Positions 61,500-64,000 of a stretch of 64,000 nucleotides of DNA are shown one piece after another. The notes under the pieces are model-generated. The model had not been told where the DNA came from, did not search any database, and saw only the letters and a program-made list of their open reading frames with translations. Position numbers and translations under genes: made by a program. The stretch is taken from NCBI GenBank assembly GCA_029964075.1, contig CM057136.1, forward strand, positions 4,960,001 to 5,024,000, read 5' to 3'. The stretch comes from Patiria pectinifera (taxonomy: Eukaryota > Echinodermata > Asteroidea > Valvatida > Asterinidae). Positions within the stretch are counted from its first letter, which is position 1. Each line of letters begins with the position of its first letter.

Positions 61500-61545
61500 C
61501 ATAGAAAACGCCCGCTGATTGGTCAAAATCTAGAGGTCAAGATGA
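61500..61545. repeat. GCCCGCTGATTGGTCAAAAT repeat pair
   Basis: GAATGACCGAAGACCCGA (61482 on) followed by GCCCGCTGATTGGTCAAAAT recurs at 62730-62792 with a GGCCTATA insertion. Confidence 0.75.
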
Positions 61546-61591
61546 GGTTGTCTTGCATAATTAATCAGCGAATCTGCTCAAATACAATAGA

Positions 61592-61701
61592 CCATGGCAT
61601 ACGTGTTCAAAAATCTTGCACATGCAAATGATCCAATACCAGGGTGAGAGAGCAGGTAGTGGTGGGCGCGTATTGCTCGACACCCTGGGGACGAGGTTGA
61701 G
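61592..61701. repeat. CCTCGTCCCC-family repeat, empty-site copy
   Basis: Matches both flanks of the 53334-53643 insertion but has only about 15 bp between them (CACATGCAA). Confidence 0.8.
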
Positions 61702-62329
61702 GTCAGGCAGCCTCCGTGGCCAAAAATAAACATGACGACATTGATGGCCCTTTTTCAAAACTCGACCGGCGTCGTTTCCGATTTCGCTTTATCACTCAGC
61801 TTTTAATGTTCGATCTGATCAAATTTTTAAGTAAATCACTTGCTTCGTAATATCATACAGTTATGATAATACAGTTTGATGTTTCTGTAAGATAACATTG
61901 ACTAATGTTGATCTGGAATCTTCAAAATTAGGCACCCAAATAGCACTGTTAGCAGGCGGAGCCGAATGAAGACCGAGTTTTGGAAAATCTCAGTAACGGT
62001 CGTCAAATTCAAAATTGTACATGACGCAGCAAAAAGTTCGCCCATACGATCCGAGAATATTTGATGCACAAAATCGTCGTTGAATTTCAAGTTTTCTAAA
62101 TGAAAGCAATGAATATTAATTATCAACTCATTAAAAAAACATTAATAAGCAATTAGCAGTTAATTAAACCTATATTATATTCGGAAATACTCGGGCGCTA
62201 TCCGATTGTCGACGAAACGAATTCGGCAAACTTCGGAAATTTTCGGAAAAAGGAGGAATTCCTCCCGTTTGTCACGTGACGTAAATTGTAATACAATATA
62301 TTACCGGAGGATACCGGTGTCATATGAAA

Positions 62330-62480
62330 ATCGGACTCGTGTGAAAATCGGACTCTTTTTCCCTTTTATTGGTTAAACCCTCTCACGTGACCGGTCCCTC
62401 TCCTAATTATCTATGCATGAGCATGCGCAATACCACCAAAGAGTCCGTATTTCATAAAACCTAAATTCATGCTACACCCA
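62330..62480. repeat. Diverged copy of 12115-12250
   Basis: Shares AAATCGGAC/AAATCCGAAC, TTTTATTGGTT, GCATGCGCAATACCACC and GTATTTCATAAA in the same order. A short ATGAAAATCGGACTC word is doubled at its left end. Confidence 0.6.
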
Positions 62481-62481
62481 A

Positions 62482-62569
62482 CCTCGTCCCCAGTGCTTAC
62501 TTTATTTCCAACCGTGTTTCCAATAGTGATGGGCGCGTACTGCTAGACACCCTGGGGTCGAGGTTGTGC
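62482..62569. mobile_element. Short MITE, CAACCTCGTCCCCAG ends
   Basis: 88 bp with inverted ends CAACCTCGTCCCCAG and CTGGGGTCGAGGTTG. It contains GATGGGCGCGTACTGCTAGA, as do the right halves of the copies at 53.7 and 61.7 kb. Confidence 0.7.
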
Positions 62570-62885
62570 TACCGGCCGTGTCCGAAAACGGGCTTCCAGA
62601 GCTACGGCTACGTCTATTGTCAGCGCGTCCCCGCGTATTTTCAATGGGCGCAGACCTAGACCTAGCTCTAGACAGTTGATTCGGATGCGGAAATAGTCAG
62701 AATTTTTGGTCTGGGAACCAGACTACCGGTGAATGACCGAAGACCCGATAGGCCTATAGAAAGCGCCCGCTGATTGGTCAAAATCTAGGAAGTCAAGAGG
62801 CGGGGTCTTAACTAAAAAAAAAAAAAAAAGGGGGGGGGGCAATATTATCCAATAGCCTATCCGGCTCCCCCGGTCAAAAAGTGTG

Positions 62886-63112
62886 TGTACAGGTCATCCT
62901 ATAGACTGAGGACTTGGGACAATGGGATGTATGCGATAACAATGGGCCCGACGCTGCCCGAGGACCTGGACACTAGTCCTCGGGAGAAGTTCGTGTACAA
63001 ACCTTATGGGAGCTCTCGAGAACAAGTTAAAGAACAAACATAAGGAAACGAAAGAAGGGGAGAGGCAGGTCCTCATGAGTATAGTAAAACAGGACTGGGT
63101 GTGTGTGTGTGC
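62886..63112 (+). repeat. GAGGAC repeat, copy 3 (decayed)
   Basis: GACTGAGGACTTGGGAC, CCGAGGAC, AACAAACATAAGGAAA and AGTATAGTAAAACAGGACTG, then (GT)n, in the order of 38751-38965. Confidence 0.55.
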
Positions 63113-63319
63113 CCCCGGATTTACGCTCCCGTGGACACTTTCATGTTATAAAATCACCTAAAGTAACAGCTGGCGAAGGCCAGAATCAAATTTTTCTTTC
63201 TGATTCCTGGCTCTGAAGGATTTGTTTAAGGGGTAATAAAGTCCGAGAACCATTTGACGCATGCCCAACGGTCGACTTTCGTAAAAATAGCAACGGCAAA
63301 AAAGAGGGATCCTAACCTG

Positions 63320-63440
63320 CTAATTAATCAGATTCGAACCAGCCCACCGACCCTGGCAAGTTCGGTAGACATCTGGGCTAGTTAGCAGGAGTAAGCAGGG
63401 CCGAGGTCGTGTCTCGAATAAGTAGTTTGTGAACTTTTTT
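63320..63440 (+). repeat. Decayed copy of the 44.5-45.4 kb SINE
   Basis: CAGATTCGAACCAGCCCACC, GACATCTGGGCTAGTTAGCA and GGTCGTG match the tail and head of that family; the B box is no longer intact. Confidence 0.55.
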
Positions 63441-63503
63441 TTTTTTGCTTTACAAGCACTCGGACGATACATTTACTAATGTCAAGTTTCTTCTTTCTTT
63501 AAC

Positions 63504-63627
63504 TCAAAGGGTTCCAGGAGTTCAGTTGCAGCTACAGTTACAGTTTTTATCCATCTTTTACCCCGTATTAACACTGCGGCTGATGAGGGCTGTTAAACCA
63601 ACCATCAGCCTCGCTGTCAATACGAGG
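63504..63627 (+). CDS. Possible exon at the right edge
   Basis: A pyrimidine-rich stretch and acceptor (TTCTTTCTTTAACTCAAAG|) open a frame VPGVQLQLQLQFLSIFYPVL then TLRLMRAVKPTISLAVNTR, ending at the strong donor GAG|GTAAGG. A second open segment with its own strong donor (CATG|GTAAGT at 63731) follows only 34 bp later, too close for a normal intron. No family is recognised. Confidence 0.15.
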
Positions 63628-64000
63628 TAAGGGCTGACAGACTTCCAAAGCCAATCACAGAAGATAGTATGTACATTGTATCCAGTAATCACGGCAGCTG
63701 CAATCAGGAGTGCAGGAATTTGTGCGCGCATGGTAAGTTTGGATGCTTAGAACTGGTGGATGGAGATATTTTCTTTACAAACAATCAAACAATTTTGCAC
63801 ATCAATAACCCAAATGTGAGTAGAAATGTGGGCAATCAGTATTCAGAACAAATTTTTGCAAAAAGAAGTATACAGTTAATATTTTATGAAATGAAAAATG
63901 TTTTATTAATCGAACAGTGCAAAACTAACTTGTTTTTCTTTCATTTTGAAAATGCATGTACAGGCCTATATAAATGCAAGTAAAAAACAAACAAAAACAG

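Noticed and set aside
1-64000. CRISPR arrays, bacterial operons, riboswitches and rRNA genes
   Set aside because: The tandem arrays have ~140-bp units without spacers, and gene structure is eukaryotic; nothing of these kinds is present.

Overview
The window looks like a piece of a marine invertebrate deuterostome nuclear genome. An echinoderm is my best guess, but this is inference from composition, not an identification. It is AT-rich, has introns of 0.3-5.5 kb with GT..AG borders, has frequent ACATGTACATGT and ACCGGT words, carries tRNA-derived SINEs and is crowded with small non-autonomous DNA transposons. There are no operons, bacterial promoters, CRISPR arrays or complete rRNA/tRNA genes. 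Most open frames of 60-110 codons occur at about the rate expected by chance in such DNA.

One host gene can be read with confidence. It lies on the + strand and spans roughly 18.9-45.5 kb. Eleven exons (24427-45521) join in a consistent reading phase. They encode a FYVE zinc finger (WVGD, RRKHHCR, RVC signatures and all eight zinc-ligand cysteines) followed by about 350 residues of armadillo/HEAT-like helical repeats, ending at a stop codon at 45519-45521. A twelfth, first coding exon at 18919-18941 (MPSEKQTV) fits the phase and would give a 441-residue protein, but it lies inside a hAT-like transposon with a perfect 8-bp target duplication. It is either a transposon-derived start exon or a chance match. 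The protein is predicted to be cytosolic and to bind PI3P on endosomes, with the ARM part as a protein-binding scaffold.

Left part (1-18 kb): intergenic, built of nested transposons. A TA-flanked 2.3-kb element holds a PIF/Harbinger-like MITE (64-2337). Directly next to it is a TA-flanked mariner-like element holding a TTAA-type element that in turn holds a ~145-bp tandem array rich in nuclear-receptor half sites (2411-4405). Then come hAT-like MITEs (7.4, 8.7 kb), a GC-rich foldback (12.4 kb) and a 1.5-kb composite with 380-bp inverted arms (12.8-14.3 kb).

Middle part (18-46 kb): the FYVE-ARM gene. Its introns hold a second ~140-bp array (20.6-21.6 kb), several TIR elements, two antisense ORFs of an unidentified element around a GGCCAAGG minisatellite (34.8-37.1 kb), a pogo-like MITE, a mariner-like foldback with ~200-bp TIRs into which a hAT-like element has jumped, and a cluster of tRNA-derived SINEs that ends about 30 bp before the last exon.

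Right part (46-64 kb): intergenic or intronic. It has a clear hAT element (46.9-47.8 kb), a second SINE family (49.9-50.6 kb), a repeat family seen with and without an insertion (53.3 and 61.6 kb), an inverted pair of promoter-like repeats (55.5 and 61.3 kb), and weak candidate exons at the very edge. No second gene can be assembled.
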